Shown here: one piece after another, positions 17,600 through 26,217 of the stretch
How positions within the stretch are numbered: position 1 is the first letter of the stretch
Layout of the letters: each line of letters starts with the position of its first letter
Translations under genes and position numbers: made by a program
Assembly: GCF_000430705.1 (NCBI RefSeq)
Contig: NZ_AUMN01000016.1
Coordinates: 1 to 64,000, forward strand
Origin: Arthrobacter castelli DSM 16402
GTDB taxonomy: Bacteria > Actinomycetota > Actinomycetes > Actinomycetales > Micrococcaceae
Length of the DNA stretch: 64,000 nucleotides
Direction: 5' to 3'
Notes under the pieces: model-generated
What the model was told of the DNA's origin: nothing
The model's input: the letters and a program-made list of their open reading frames with translations, nothing else
The model's database searches: none

Positions 17600-18283
17600 A
17601 TGGAAGACGCCGGTGTGCTGGAAGTAGACGACCTCGTCGTCGGATACTCCGGCACACCGGTATGCGGGCCCATCACCGCACAGCTCGATCCCGGCGGGAT
17701 ACTCGGCGTCGTGGGTTTCAACGGGGCGGGAAAGTCCACCGCGGCCCGCACCATCGCGGGCCGCCAGCCGCGAATCGACGGGACGCTTCGCGTCCATGGC
17801 CTGCCCGCCGACGAGGACAGCATCCCGTTCCGGCGCCAGGTTGCGGCCGTGTTCGACGAGGACGCGTTCTTTCCGTCGTTGACGGTCAGGGAGCACTTGT
17901 TGCTGGTGGCCAGCGGACACGGGATTGACCAGCCGGAGACCGCGGTCGGTGAGGAACTCGAATACTTCGCCCTGGATTCCCGTGCCGATGTGGTTCCGGG
18001 GGCCCTATCGTCAGGCCAGCGGCGGCGACTCACCCTTGCGGCGGGATTAATCCGGCCGTCGTCGTTATTGATCCTGGACGAGCCCGAACAGCGGCTGGAT
18101 CCGGTGATGCGGGGGCTCATCGCACAGCGGTTGCGCGGTTATGCCGACGACGGCGGCGCGGTGCTGCTGGTGACTCACGACCCTGCCATGCTGACCAGCA
18201 CGGCGGACAGTTGCCTGCTCATCGATGAACAAGTCCGGCATTTGCCCCCGCACGAGGCGGCGAAGGACATTGCCGGACAGTGA
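17600..18283 (+). CDS. ABC transporter ATP-binding protein
   Basis: 227 residues. Walker A GFNGAGKST, signature LSSGQRRRLTLAAGL, Walker B SLLILDEPEQRLD and H-loop LLVTHD are all present. The open frame upstream of 17600 is a shadow of the flotillin tail. The stop overlaps the next start (GTGA), so it is coupled to the large membrane protein that follows and probably energises it. Confidence 0.9.
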   Translation: MEDAGVLEVDDLVVGYSGTPVCGPITAQLDPGGILGVVGFNGAGKSTAARTIAGRQPRIDGTLRVHGLPADEDSIPFRRQVAAVFDEDAFFPSLTVREHLLLVASGHGIDQPETAVGEELEYFALDSRADVVPGALSSGQRRRLTLAAGLIRPSSLLILDEPEQRLDPVMRGLIAQRLRGYADDGGAVLLVTHDPAMLTSTADSCLLIDEQVRHLPPHEAAKDIAGQ

Positions 18284-19815
18284 GTACCGAAGCCGAGTCT
18301 CCGGTCGCCTTCGACGTCCGCGGCTTCACTGCATCGGCCGCACGCGCGTATAACCGGCGCAACACCAAATTCAGCGTCCTCTTCATCGACCTCTATAACG
18401 CCGCCCTGGCCGCCGCGATCGTCCTGGCCCTGTCCGGCTCGACGGTCTACGCGGTGCGGGAGCAACTGGTCGAGGCGGCCGCCGCGAGGCAGCAGTCCCC
18501 GGTTGATGAGCAATGGGCCGTAATACCACCGCCGGTCCTACTGGCCGCGTGCAGCGCGGCCGGGCTGCTGGCCGTGCTGACCTTCGCCCGCCGGCTCGGC
18601 CCGGTCTCCGTTGGACGAGTGGAGAGCCAATGGTGGCTGCCGCTTCCCGTGGCCCGCAGGCCGCTGGTGGCGGCGCCGTTCACCAAGGCGCTGGTGCTGC
18701 TGGCCATCGCAGCCTCTGTGGCGTATCTGCCGCTGAGCGTGCTGACCCTGTTGGAGACAACAGTGACCGGCCACGTGGCGGGCGCCGCGGTGTTCGGCAT
18801 CCTGGCCGCCGCTGCCGGGCTGCTGGCCGCAGCTGTCCAGGTGGACACGGGACGACGACGGCGCACGGCCCTTGCCGTCGTGGTGCTGTTGCCTGCTGTG
18901 CTCCTTCCGCTCGCCGCTGCCTCCGGGCATCTGTGGCCACTGGTGCCGGCGATGACCATTGCCGCGGGAGCATGGTGGCATGTATCGCCGAGGCTTTCCG
19001 GGATCCCGGCAGCTGAACTCACCCGCGGCGGAGCGGTGACTGGCCACGCCCGGTCGGCGGCATTCCTGATGAACACCAACGAACTCGTCCAGGCCCTCGG
19101 CGCCGACTCCGGGGCGGAGCCACCGTCGGCCAGCCGCTACACCACCCGCTTGTTCGCTGCCCGTCCACGCAGCACGGCTGGCGCACTGCTGCAGGCCGAC
19201 GTCGTCGCGTTCCTGCGCGTGCCTCGTTGGTGGCTTCCGCCGCTGCTGTGGTTGCTTCCGCCGATCGCCATGCTGCTGGCGGAGCTAACAATTCCAACCA
19301 TCCTGCAGCTGGGCGTGCTGCTGCTGGCTGCCGGCGGAGCCGCCTCCTCGGCGGGCACGGTGGCGCGACAAACCGCCGCCGTGCCCGGCCTCGACAAACT
19401 CCTGCCCATGGGCAAGGCCTCCGTGGCGTGTGTGCGCATGGCCATGCCTGCCGTGACCCTCATGGTGTGGATGGTCCTCCTGACCGCAATCCTGGCACTG
19501 TTCGGCATCGCGGACTGGCGGCTGGTGCTGCTCGGGGCGATCGCCGGGGCCGGGCTGGCCGGATCAACGCTGCGCTCGGCTTACAAGCCGGTCCCTGACT
19601 GGTCGCAGCCGCCGGTGGACACACCGTTTGGGCCGGTGCCGCGGACGCAGCTGTCCGCCCTGACGTCCGGGACTGATGTGCTGGTGGTTTCCATGGTGCC
19701 GTTGGCGCTTGCAGTGTATTTGGGGCAAGTCACGACCGTGTTGCTGGCGATCCAGGTCGCAGCAAGCGCCGCGGCCTGGATCGCCGCAATGGTGTCATTG
19801 AGCCGCCGACGATGA
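18280..19815 (+). CDS. Multi-pass membrane protein, probable ABC permease (DUF6297-like)
   Basis: 511 residues with about ten hydrophobic segments, in a first block (residues 40-65, 85-105, 135-240) and a second block (320-350, 385-430, 465-510). The GTG start overlaps the ATPase stop, which marks the pair as one transporter. I recall DUF6297 proteins being paired with such ATPases in actinobacteria. The cargo is unknown. Its 3' end overlaps the converging FtsX-like gene by 21 bases. Confidence 0.75.
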   Translation: MSTEAESPVAFDVRGFTASAARAYNRRNTKFSVLFIDLYNAALAAAIVLALSGSTVYAVREQLVEAAAARQQSPVDEQWAVIPPPVLLAACSAAGLLAVLTFARRLGPVSVGRVESQWWLPLPVARRPLVAAPFTKALVLLAIAASVAYLPLSVLTLLETTVTGHVAGAAVFGILAAAAGLLAAAVQVDTGRRRRTALAVVVLLPAVLLPLAAASGHLWPLVPAMTIAAGAWWHVSPRLSGIPAAELTRGGAVTGHARSAAFLMNTNELVQALGADSGAEPPSASRYTTRLFAARPRSTAGALLQADVVAFLRVPRWWLPPLLWLLPPIAMLLAELTIPTILQLGVLLLAAGGAASSAGTVARQTAAVPGLDKLLPMGKASVACVRMAMPAVTLMVWMVLLTAILALFGIADWRLVLLGAIAGAGLAGSTLRSAYKPVPDWSQPPVDTPFGPVPRTQLSALTSGTDVLVVSMVPLALAVYLGQVTTVLLAIQVAASAAAWIAAMVSLSRRR

Positions 19816-21195
19816 CGGCGCGGAGGCGCCGGCCAGCACCCGCCGCAGCACCGGCGTCGTCACCATCAGTGCCAGCCAGACCAGCACGATCCCGGCGGCG
19901 AGGCTGGCACCGATCACCAGCACCGACAGCGGAGCCACCAGAATTGCGATGCCGGTGAGCGGGAAGACGACGACGGCGGCGCACAGGGCCGAGCCGATGC
20001 CCACCAGCAGCAGCGGCGACATCACCGAACGGATCCGCGCGGCGTTCATCACTGATTCGGGCATCCCCAGCCGGTCCAGATTCACGTACAGGTCCGTCCG
20101 GTCCAGCACAGCGGCAGCCTGGTTAATACCGGCGGACGCGGCAACCATCAGGAACGATGCCAGCACCGTAATCAACACGCCGGTCCGGATATCGCCCATC
20201 AAAAAATACTCGCTGCTGCCCCGGCTGGCGCCCGAGCCGGCGGCGTCGGCGATGGCGACCCCGGTTCCGCCAAAGACGGCCACGAAACTGGTCATCGCCA
20301 CTCCGCTGACCTGCCGCCACGCGGCTTTCGGCGATTCCAGCACCGAACGGGCCGCCATCAACCGTTGAGGGGTCGATGCCTTCCGTACCTGCCGGCGCGC
20401 GGTGACCGAAATAACGAACGGCCCCACCACGTTGAGCACCGCCAGGGCAGCGGCCGAACCGCCCAGCAGGATGCCTGTCACCACGGCCATTCCCGGCGCG
20501 GCACTGAGCATGCCCATCGACAGTGACACCGCCCCAATCACCGCCAGCCCGACAACGATCCGCACCCAGTGCGTCTTCGGCGCTGCCTGCCGCGTCCTCA
20601 CGCCCAGCGGAGAAACGACCACCTTGCGCAAGCCGAGCGCGGCGCTGACCGCAGCAAGGACGACGACGGCGACCACCACGGCCGCGATCGCAGGAACGCC
20701 GAGCCACAACGACCCGATCCCCAGGGGTTCACCCCGGAACTGGATCAGCCCGAGCGCCGGCATCATGGCCAGATACCCGATGACTCCCAGCAGCGCGCCG
20801 GCCAGGGCCAAAAGCGTTGACTCAACCACCGTCATCGTCGACACCACCGCAGGTGTTGCTCCCAGCAACCGCAGCGTGGAGAGCCGGTCGTCCCGGCGTC
20901 GGGCCGAAAGCCGTGCGGCGGAACCGCCCACCGACAGCAGCGGCACCACCAGCAGCGCCACCGCGATCCCCGACAGGACGCGGTATATGCCACTTAGCTC
21001 ATCGTCCCAGCTCCAGAACGACCGGGCACCACCGAGCACGCCGAGCATCAAGGCAGTGACCACCCCGAAGGCCACTACGGGCAGAACGGATACCGCCCGG
21101 CTGGAAGTGCCCGGACGGGACAACAGCCACAGCAGCCGGAAGGGAACGGTCGCCGTGCTGCGCTGCCGGGTTTCCGGTACGACGACGCTGCTCAC
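19795..21195 (-). CDS. FtsX-like ABC transporter permease
   Basis: 466 residues with about eight membrane segments in two FtsX-type halves. The first half carries GGSAARLSARRRDDRLSTLR followed by the family's LLGA motif. The second half ends in segments at about 375-450. The GTG start overlaps the ATPase stop by four bases. Such MacB-like permeases do not form a channel; they couple ATP use to mechanical work on envelope or peptide substrates. It is downstream of an HK-RR pair on the same strand. Confidence 0.87.
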   Translation of the reverse strand: MSSVVVPETRQRSTATVPFRLLWLLSRPGTSSRAVSVLPVVAFGVVTALMLGVLGGARSFWSWDDELSGIYRVLSGIAVALLVVPLLSVGGSAARLSARRRDDRLSTLRLLGATPAVVSTMTVVESTLLALAGALLGVIGYLAMMPALGLIQFRGEPLGIGSLWLGVPAIAAVVVAVVVLAAVSAALGLRKVVVSPLGVRTRQAAPKTHWVRIVVGLAVIGAVSLSMGMLSAAPGMAVVTGILLGGSAAALAVLNVVGPFVISVTARRQVRKASTPQRLMAARSVLESPKAAWRQVSGVAMTSFVAVFGGTGVAIADAAGSGASRGSSEYFLMGDIRTGVLITVLASFLMVAASAGINQAAAVLDRTDLYVNLDRLGMPESVMNAARIRSVMSPLLLVGIGSALCAAVVVFPLTGIAILVAPLSVLVIGASLAAGIVLVWLALMVTTPVLRRVLAGASAPSSSAAQ

Positions 21196-21935
21196 TGGGT
21201 CCTCCCTGTCAATGACGCCTGATCGGGACGGTTTGCGTCCGCAGTTGCTGTATCGGAGTCGCTGACGATCCTGCCGTCACGTAGTTGGATGATCCGCCGG
21301 CACTGATCCGCCACCGATTGGTCATGAGTCACCAGCACCAGGGTCTTCGACGAACGCACTGTGGAATCCAGCAGCACGTCCATCACCTCGTTCGACGTTG
21401 CCGAATCCAGGGCCCCGGTCGGTTCATCGGCAAAGATCACCGACGCGCCGGTCACCTGTGCCCGGGCGATCGCCACCCGTTGTGCCTGTCCGCCGGACAG
21501 CTCTCCAATGCGCCGCGCCTCGAGTCCCTGCAGGCCCATTGCTGCAAGCCATGCTGCGGCGCTTTGCTCGGCCGCCGGTCGCGGCGCACCGGTCAGCATC
21601 AGGGCAATCGCAACATTCTCGATGGCGGTCAGCTCGGGAATCAGCAGCCCCTGTTGGAAGACGAAGCCGAACGATTCCCGGCGCAGCTGCGAGCGCCTCG
21701 ACTCACTCAGGCTGCTGACCCGCAGTGGTCCTTGGGCCGTGGCGAAGTCGACGTGGCCGCCGTCGGGCCGGATGATCCCGGCCAGGCAATGCAGCAGGGT
21801 GGTTTTGCCGGAACCGGATGCGCCCATAATGGCGACGGCGTCGCCGGCTTCAATGCCGAGGCTCACGCCGTCGAGGGCCACAGATGGACCATAGTTTTTA
21901 TAGAGCAGGTGGGTATCAAGAATATTCGGCTTCAT
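21192..21935 (-). CDS. MacB/LolD-type ABC transporter ATP-binding protein
   Basis: 247 residues. Walker A MGASGSGKTTLLH, signature LSGGQAQRVAIARA, Walker B VIFADEPTGALDS and H-loop VLVTHDQS are present, typical of the MacB/BceA group. It is coupled to the FtsX-like permease. No good Shine-Dalgarno sequence precedes the ATG. Confidence 0.92.
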   Translation of the reverse strand: MKPNILDTHLLYKNYGPSVALDGVSLGIEAGDAVAIMGASGSGKTTLLHCLAGIIRPDGGHVDFATAQGPLRVSSLSESRRSQLRRESFGFVFQQGLLIPELTAIENVAIALMLTGAPRPAAEQSAAAWLAAMGLQGLEARRIGELSGGQAQRVAIARAQVTGASVIFADEPTGALDSATSNEVMDVLLDSTVRSSKTLVLVTHDQSVADQCRRIIQLRDGRIVSDSDTATADANRPDQASLTGRTQ

Positions 21936-22361
21936 ACTTCAATCGTGCCGCGGCGGCCGCGGCCAGGCATCGGGCCCTGGGCTGAACCTGCGCCGATGGA
22001 CCTCATCCCCTGGTCTGACCCTGCCGGCGATCGGGTTATTCGCTATATGCCCGGGCCATCCCCGTCCTGCGCCGGTACTGCGCCGGTACTGTGCCGACCC
22101 ACGCCACGGCACCGCCCCGTGTGAGCACAGAATCGGAGGTTCCCTCAGGATTCGCCGCTCCGCTAACCAGAATCCACCCTTGCCTGAGAATCCGCCGCTA
22201 GCAACCGGCGACTCCTTAGGAAACGGCATAGCCGACGCGGAACCGGGTATACGACTGCCACGGTCACGGAGCCAACAATTTTCAGCGAGGGCCGCCACGC
22301 CTTGCGGCACCGCGTTCAGGCTGCAGCCCTGGTCGTGCGACACCCAGGCGGACATCCGCCC
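21936..22361. other. Intergenic region between the ABC pair and its response regulator gene
   Basis: 426 bases without a convincing gene. An open minus-strand frame of 138 codons lacks coding character and a ribosome site. A short tandem repeat, CTGCGCCGGTA twice then CTGTGCCG, lies at about 22067-22096. The ABC promoter should be here, but I cannot place it. Confidence 0.45.
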
Positions 22362-23024
22362 CTACCGGTGCTGTCCCTCCTGGCTATAGATGGCGGCCTG
22401 CACCCGCGATGACAGGCCGAGTTTGGCCAATACCCGGGACACATGCGTCTTCACTGTCGTCTCGGCGATAAACAACTGGCGTGCAATCTGCTGGTTGCTC
22501 ATCCCGGCGCCTAATGCCTCCAGCACGTCCTCCTCCCGCGCGGTGAGCGGCTCCAACGGTTCAACCCGTTCAGGTGGTTCCGCCGGGGCCGGCCCGGATC
22601 CGTGCTCAGAGCTGAAATGGCCAATCACCTTGGCGGTGATCTCCGGGGTCAGCACCCCATCGCCGTCGGCCACCCGCTGCACTGCCTCCACCAACTGTGC
22701 CGATTCGATCGACTTGAGCACGAATCCCGCCGCACCGGCCCGCAGCGCTTCAAAGACGTACTCATCAATGTCGAAGGTGGTCAGGATCAGCACCTTGGCG
22801 GCGTTGCCGGAGACGATGCTCCGAGTGGCAGCGATCCCGTCCACTCCGGGCATCCGGATGTCCATCAGTACGACGTCGGGACTCAGCTGTCGCGTCATGG
22901 TCACCGCCGTTTCGCCGTCGGAGGCTTCTCCGGCCACCTCAATGCCGTCGGCGGACTCGAGGATCATCCGCAGCCCCATCCGCACCGCTGCATGATCATC
23001 CGCCAACAGTACTGAAATCGTCAT
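22362..23024 (-). CDS. NarL/LuxR-family response regulator
   Basis: 220 residues. The receiver domain starts MTISVLLADDHAAV, with phospho-acceptor Asp55 in VVLMDIRMPG. The C-terminal LuxR HTH runs LTAREEDVLEALGAGMSNQQ to TTVKTHVSRVLAKLG. CAGGAG seven bases before the ATG at 23024 fixes the start over the longer frame. The start overlaps the kinase stop (ATGA). It probably drives the downstream MacB-like ABC pair. Confidence 0.95.
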   Translation of the reverse strand: MTISVLLADDHAAVRMGLRMILESADGIEVAGEASDGETAVTMTRQLSPDVVLMDIRMPGVDGIAATRSIVSGNAAKVLILTTFDIDEYVFEALRAGAAGFVLKSIESAQLVEAVQRVADGDGVLTPEITAKVIGHFSSEHGSGPAPAEPPERVEPLEPLTAREEDVLEALGAGMSNQQIARQLFIAETTVKTHVSRVLAKLGLSSRVQAAIYSQEGQHR

Positions 23025-24277
23025 GAGGGAACTCCTGTTCGTGCACTCAGGGGCAACGATGCCGATACCTGCCATCGACCGTTCTCTTGCCCGGCCGCGA
23101 ATTCGCCGCCCAGCTGTTCGGTCCTCAGCTGCATGTTCCGCAGCCCATGCCCCTGACGCAGCGGCGCCGCCGCCGGTGCAGCCGGTGCAGCCGGGGAGGC
23201 AGGCGAGGGTTGGCCGACAGCAGGGCCGACACGGTTCACGATCCCGACTTCGGCCAGACTGTCACCGATGCTGACCAGCACCTCGACCGGCTGCCCCGGG
23301 GCGTGGCGGGTGGAGTTGGTCAGCGCCTCCTGCACGATCCGGTAGATGGTCGAATCCACCAGTAACGGCAGGCCGCTGGAGTCGCCGGCCGTGATGGTGA
23401 CCTCCGAGCCGGACAGCCGTGCCGACTCGGCCAGGGCCTCCAGCTGCGCGGTTCCTCCAGCCATGCGGTCCAGGCCCGGATCCGGGACCATCTCCTGGTG
23501 CAGCAGGTCGATCATGGAGCGCATTTGTTCCAGGGCGGTCACGCTGTCGGTCCTGACTTGTTCCAGCACCTTCCGGTTCAGCGCCTCGTCTGCCCGCGAC
23601 ATGGCCGCTTCGGATTGCAGCGCGATGGCCGACAGGTGACCCGCGATGACGTCGTGCAGATCCCGGGCCATCCGCGAACGCTCTTCGCTGACGGCCATCC
23701 TCAGGTCCAGCTCTGCGATTTCCGTTGCGTGGCGGGCATTCGCCCGTGCGGCGTCCGCCCGTTCGCCTTCGCTGATGGCAAGTTCCTTCTCCTTGCGGAT
23801 ATTGCCCGCCCAGGACAACGGCACCAGGAACACCAGCACGGCCTGCAGGCCGAATACCAAGGCAACACGCCATTGCGTGCTGATGACCCAGCTGACGACG
23901 ACGGTGGCAACGGTCAGCAGCACCGCCACCAGCAGCGCGGTCCGGACCAGGCGCCGCGGGCCAAACAGCGCGGCGCAGAAAATCAATTCAAAGGTGAAGA
24001 ACAAGCTGAAAACACTGCCGCCGAGCAGCACAGTCGCCAGCAGCGCCGCCCCGGTGAGCGCCAGCATGAAGTACAACCGGGTGCTGCGGTAAACAACTCC
24101 CACACATCCCAGCGAGACGACCACCGCCCATACGACAGCCGGAACATCCGCGCGCAACGCATTCAACCCGGCACCGCCCATGCCCGCCAGGTGGAGGACC
24201 GTCCCGAGCAGCAGATACCCGGCGGCGAAACCAACGTCGGCCCGTGCCGGAACCCAGTGTGCCGCCGTCGTCGTCAT
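23021..24277 (-). CDS. Sensor histidine kinase (HisKA_3/HATPase_c)
   Basis: 418 residues. About five to six membrane segments lie in the first 165 residues. A dimerisation helix with His208 in SRMARDLHDVIAGHLSAI and a C-terminal HATPase with NSTRHAPG (N box) and GHGLRNMQLR (G box) follow. There is no extracellular sensing domain of note, so sensing is probably within the membrane. Operon partner of the next response regulator. Confidence 0.94.
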   Translation of the reverse strand: MTTTAAHWVPARADVGFAAGYLLLGTVLHLAGMGGAGLNALRADVPAVVWAVVVSLGCVGVVYRSTRLYFMLALTGAALLATVLLGGSVFSLFFTFELIFCAALFGPRRLVRTALLVAVLLTVATVVVSWVISTQWRVALVFGLQAVLVFLVPLSWAGNIRKEKELAISEGERADAARANARHATEIAELDLRMAVSEERSRMARDLHDVIAGHLSAIALQSEAAMSRADEALNRKVLEQVRTDSVTALEQMRSMIDLLHQEMVPDPGLDRMAGGTAQLEALAESARLSGSEVTITAGDSSGLPLLVDSTIYRIVQEALTNSTRHAPGQPVEVLVSIGDSLAEVGIVNRVGPAVGQPSPASPAAPAAPAAAPLRQGHGLRNMQLRTEQLGGEFAAGQENGRWQVSASLPLSARTGVPS

Positions 24278-24403
24278 ACCCTCATCTTCGCCGCCCGCCG
24301 GCGCCGCTACAAGCCGATCCGCGCGATCTCCTACGAAATGATGACGGGCGAATCATCCCTCCGCTGCATCCGGATCGGGACCTCAACAAGGGAAAGTGGA
24401 ATT

Positions 24404-25003
24404 ATGGATTTCTGGTCGGACATGGTGCGGCAGAGCAATATCGCTATCTTCATCGTTGCGTCCGAAGTCGGATTCTGGGTGATGCTCGCAGCCGGACTGG
24501 CGGCCCGGTATGTGGTGCGCTGGAAGCGGACCAGCATGGTTCTGCTGGCTGCAGTGCCGCTGCTCGATGTCGTACTGCTGGGTGCCGTCATCTTCGACCT
24601 GCTGCATGGCGCCGACGCGGGGACCATCCACGGAGTCGCCGCGTTCTACCTGGGCGTGAGCCTGGCGTTCGGACCCGCGCTGGTGCGATGGGGCGACGTC
24701 CGTTTCGCTCACCGTTTCGCCGGCGGCCCGCCGCCGCGCAAGCTGCCCAGGCATGGCCCGGAGAAGCTTCGGGCCATGTGGTCGGAGTGGTTGAAGGTGG
24801 TGCTGGCGGCGGCCATTAGCTGCGCGGTGCTGCTGTTCCTGATCCTGGTGATTGCCACGCCCCAACAAGCCGGTGAACTATGGAAGTGGATACCGCGGGC
24901 CGGGCTGGTGACGGGCATTTGGCTGGTGGCCGGGCCGATGTATGAGCTCTTTGCGGGGATGGGGCAACGCCACGACGAAGCGGCGGACAGCCGGTCCATG
25001 TAG
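24404..25003 (+). CDS. Small multi-pass membrane protein of unknown function
   Basis: 199 residues with about five hydrophobic segments (about 12-35, 42-65, 72-95, 130-152, 165-188). AAGGGAAAG precedes the ATG at 24404. The frame runs further upstream but only as a shadow of the kinase gene. It is divergent from the kinase, with 126 bases between the starts, so it may belong to the same regulon. I do not recognise a characterised family. Confidence 0.75.
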   Translation: MDFWSDMVRQSNIAIFIVASEVGFWVMLAAGLAARYVVRWKRTSMVLLAAVPLLDVVLLGAVIFDLLHGADAGTIHGVAAFYLGVSLAFGPALVRWGDVRFAHRFAGGPPPRKLPRHGPEKLRAMWSEWLKVVLAAAISCAVLLFLILVIATPQQAGELWKWIPRAGLVTGIWLVAGPMYELFAGMGQRHDEAADSRSM

Positions 25004-25098
25004 CCAATGCGGAGGACAATTCGGAAAGGGGCGGCTATCAGCGGCTGTCCAGCGAACGTTGACGAGCCCCGCAAACTCCATCCGTAGGGTGACCGGGC

Positions 25099-25917
25099 GT
25101 GACTACAATCAACGCCACTGCCGGTGCCGTGCGCACGCGCCTCGTACACCGACTCCTGCAAACATGTGCCCGCTTCCGCATGGCTGAGCCCGAACTGCTG
25201 GGCCTGTCCGCCGTCCTGCGGCCCGGCGACCACGTCTTCGACGTCGGAGCGGCCTACGGCATGTATTCTTTCCCGCTGGCGGACATGGTTGGCACCACCG
25301 GCACGGTGCATTCCTTCGAACCGCAGGGCAAACAGCACCGGATCCTCACCGCGATCCGACGGCTGAGCCGGGCAGGCCATATCAACATCAACAGGTGTCT
25401 GCTGGGCTCCCGCTCCGGCGAACATACCTTGGTGCTGCCGGTGCGCTTCGGCGTCCCCGTGCACGGCCACGCCCACGTGTCCGCCGGGTCCACCGAATCA
25501 GCCCCGTGGTTTGGCTCGTCCCGCAGCCACAAGGCGCCCATGACCACCATCGACGCGTGGTGCCAGGCGCATGATATCGACACGGTTTCCTTCATTAAGG
25601 TCGACGTCGAAGGGTTCGAGCCGAAGGTGCTCGACGGGGCCGCCGGCACCATTGCCGCGTCGCACCCCAGCCTGCTGCTGGAAATCGAAGACCGGCACAC
25701 CGCCCGCTACGGCACGAACGGGAACCAGTTCGCCGACACCATCCGCCGCAGGTGGCCCGAATACGACATGTATACGTGGTCCGACGGAGCATGGAGGCCG
25801 GCGCTGCAGGTGGAATGTGGCACGCGGAATTATCTGTTTGCCACGAAGGACGCCTTCGACCGTGACGGCAGCCTGCCGGTTCCGGAGCCAGCCGCCCCCA
25901 TCGCCACGGCGGCCTGA
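25099..25917 (+). CDS. FkbM-family methyltransferase
   Basis: 272 residues. The SAM-binding motif VFDVGAAYGMYSFPLADMVG, acidic SFEPQGKQHRIL and the family's late FIKVDVEGFEPKVLDGA are clear. FkbM enzymes O-methylate sugars, polyketides or lipids. No biosynthetic cluster surrounds it. The start is GTG at 25099 after a weak GTAGGG. The C-terminal 20 residues are Pro/Ala-rich. Confidence 0.9.
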   Translation: MTTINATAGAVRTRLVHRLLQTCARFRMAEPELLGLSAVLRPGDHVFDVGAAYGMYSFPLADMVGTTGTVHSFEPQGKQHRILTAIRRLSRAGHININRCLLGSRSGEHTLVLPVRFGVPVHGHAHVSAGSTESAPWFGSSRSHKAPMTTIDAWCQAHDIDTVSFIKVDVEGFEPKVLDGAAGTIAASHPSLLLEIEDRHTARYGTNGNQFADTIRRRWPEYDMYTWSDGAWRPALQVECGTRNYLFATKDAFDRDGSLPVPEPAAPIATAA

Positions 25918-25941
25918 CCGCGCGCTTCCTGTCACTCCCGG

Positions 25942-25974
25942 TTGACACCCTCCTCGTCGTCAATATAAGTTGAC
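25942..25974 (+). promoter_or_regulatory. Promoter with overlapping operator, apparently leaderless
   Basis: TTGACA (25942-25947), 16-base spacer, TATAAG (25964-25969). The -10 ends 8 bases before the ATG at 25978, leaving no room for a ribosome site, so the transcript is probably leaderless. GTCAA/TTGAC arms (25959-25963 and 25970-25974) enclose the -10, a good place for autorepression. Confidence 0.6.
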
Positions 25975-25977
25975 TTC

Positions 25978-26217
25978 ATGGACGAGGAGGAGATGGTCGC
26001 GTTGTTAAGGACGTCGGTCGGTTCAGACGACGACCCGGGCTCGGGGCTGACGGCTGTGGCGAAATTGCGCCAACAGCTGGACCGGCTGGAAGTGATCCAG
26101 GTCCGCCGTGCCCGGAACCGGGGCCTGACCTGGCAGCAGATCGCAACGGTCCTGGGTGTCAGCCGCCAGGCGGTGCACAAAAAATACGGCGGCGGCATCA
26201 TGGGACGGCGGAAATGA
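25978..26217 (+). CDS. Small helix-turn-helix DNA-binding protein
   Basis: 79 residues. The C-terminal half RRARNRGLTWQQIATVLGVSRQAVHKKYGG is a clear HTH; the N-terminus is acidic and likely a helix. The start has no Shine-Dalgarno sequence and lies 8 bases after a -10. The stop overlaps the start of the ABC exporter (ATGA). It probably regulates its own operon through the dyad over the -10. Similar one-domain HTH proteins precede transporter or protease genes in actinobacteria. Confidence 0.85.
   Translation: MDEEEMVALLRTSVGSDDDPGSGLTAVAKLRQQLDRLEVIQVRRARNRGLTWQQIATVLGVSRQAVHKKYGGGIMGRRK

Noticed and set aside
21939-22355. Minus-strand frame of 138 codons between two operons
   Set aside because: Low-quality translation with no family features; better explained as intergenic DNA.
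19795-24277. Naming the module BceABRS
   Set aside because: The regulator is NarL/LuxR-type, not OmpR-type, and the permease lacks the large extracellular domain of BceB.
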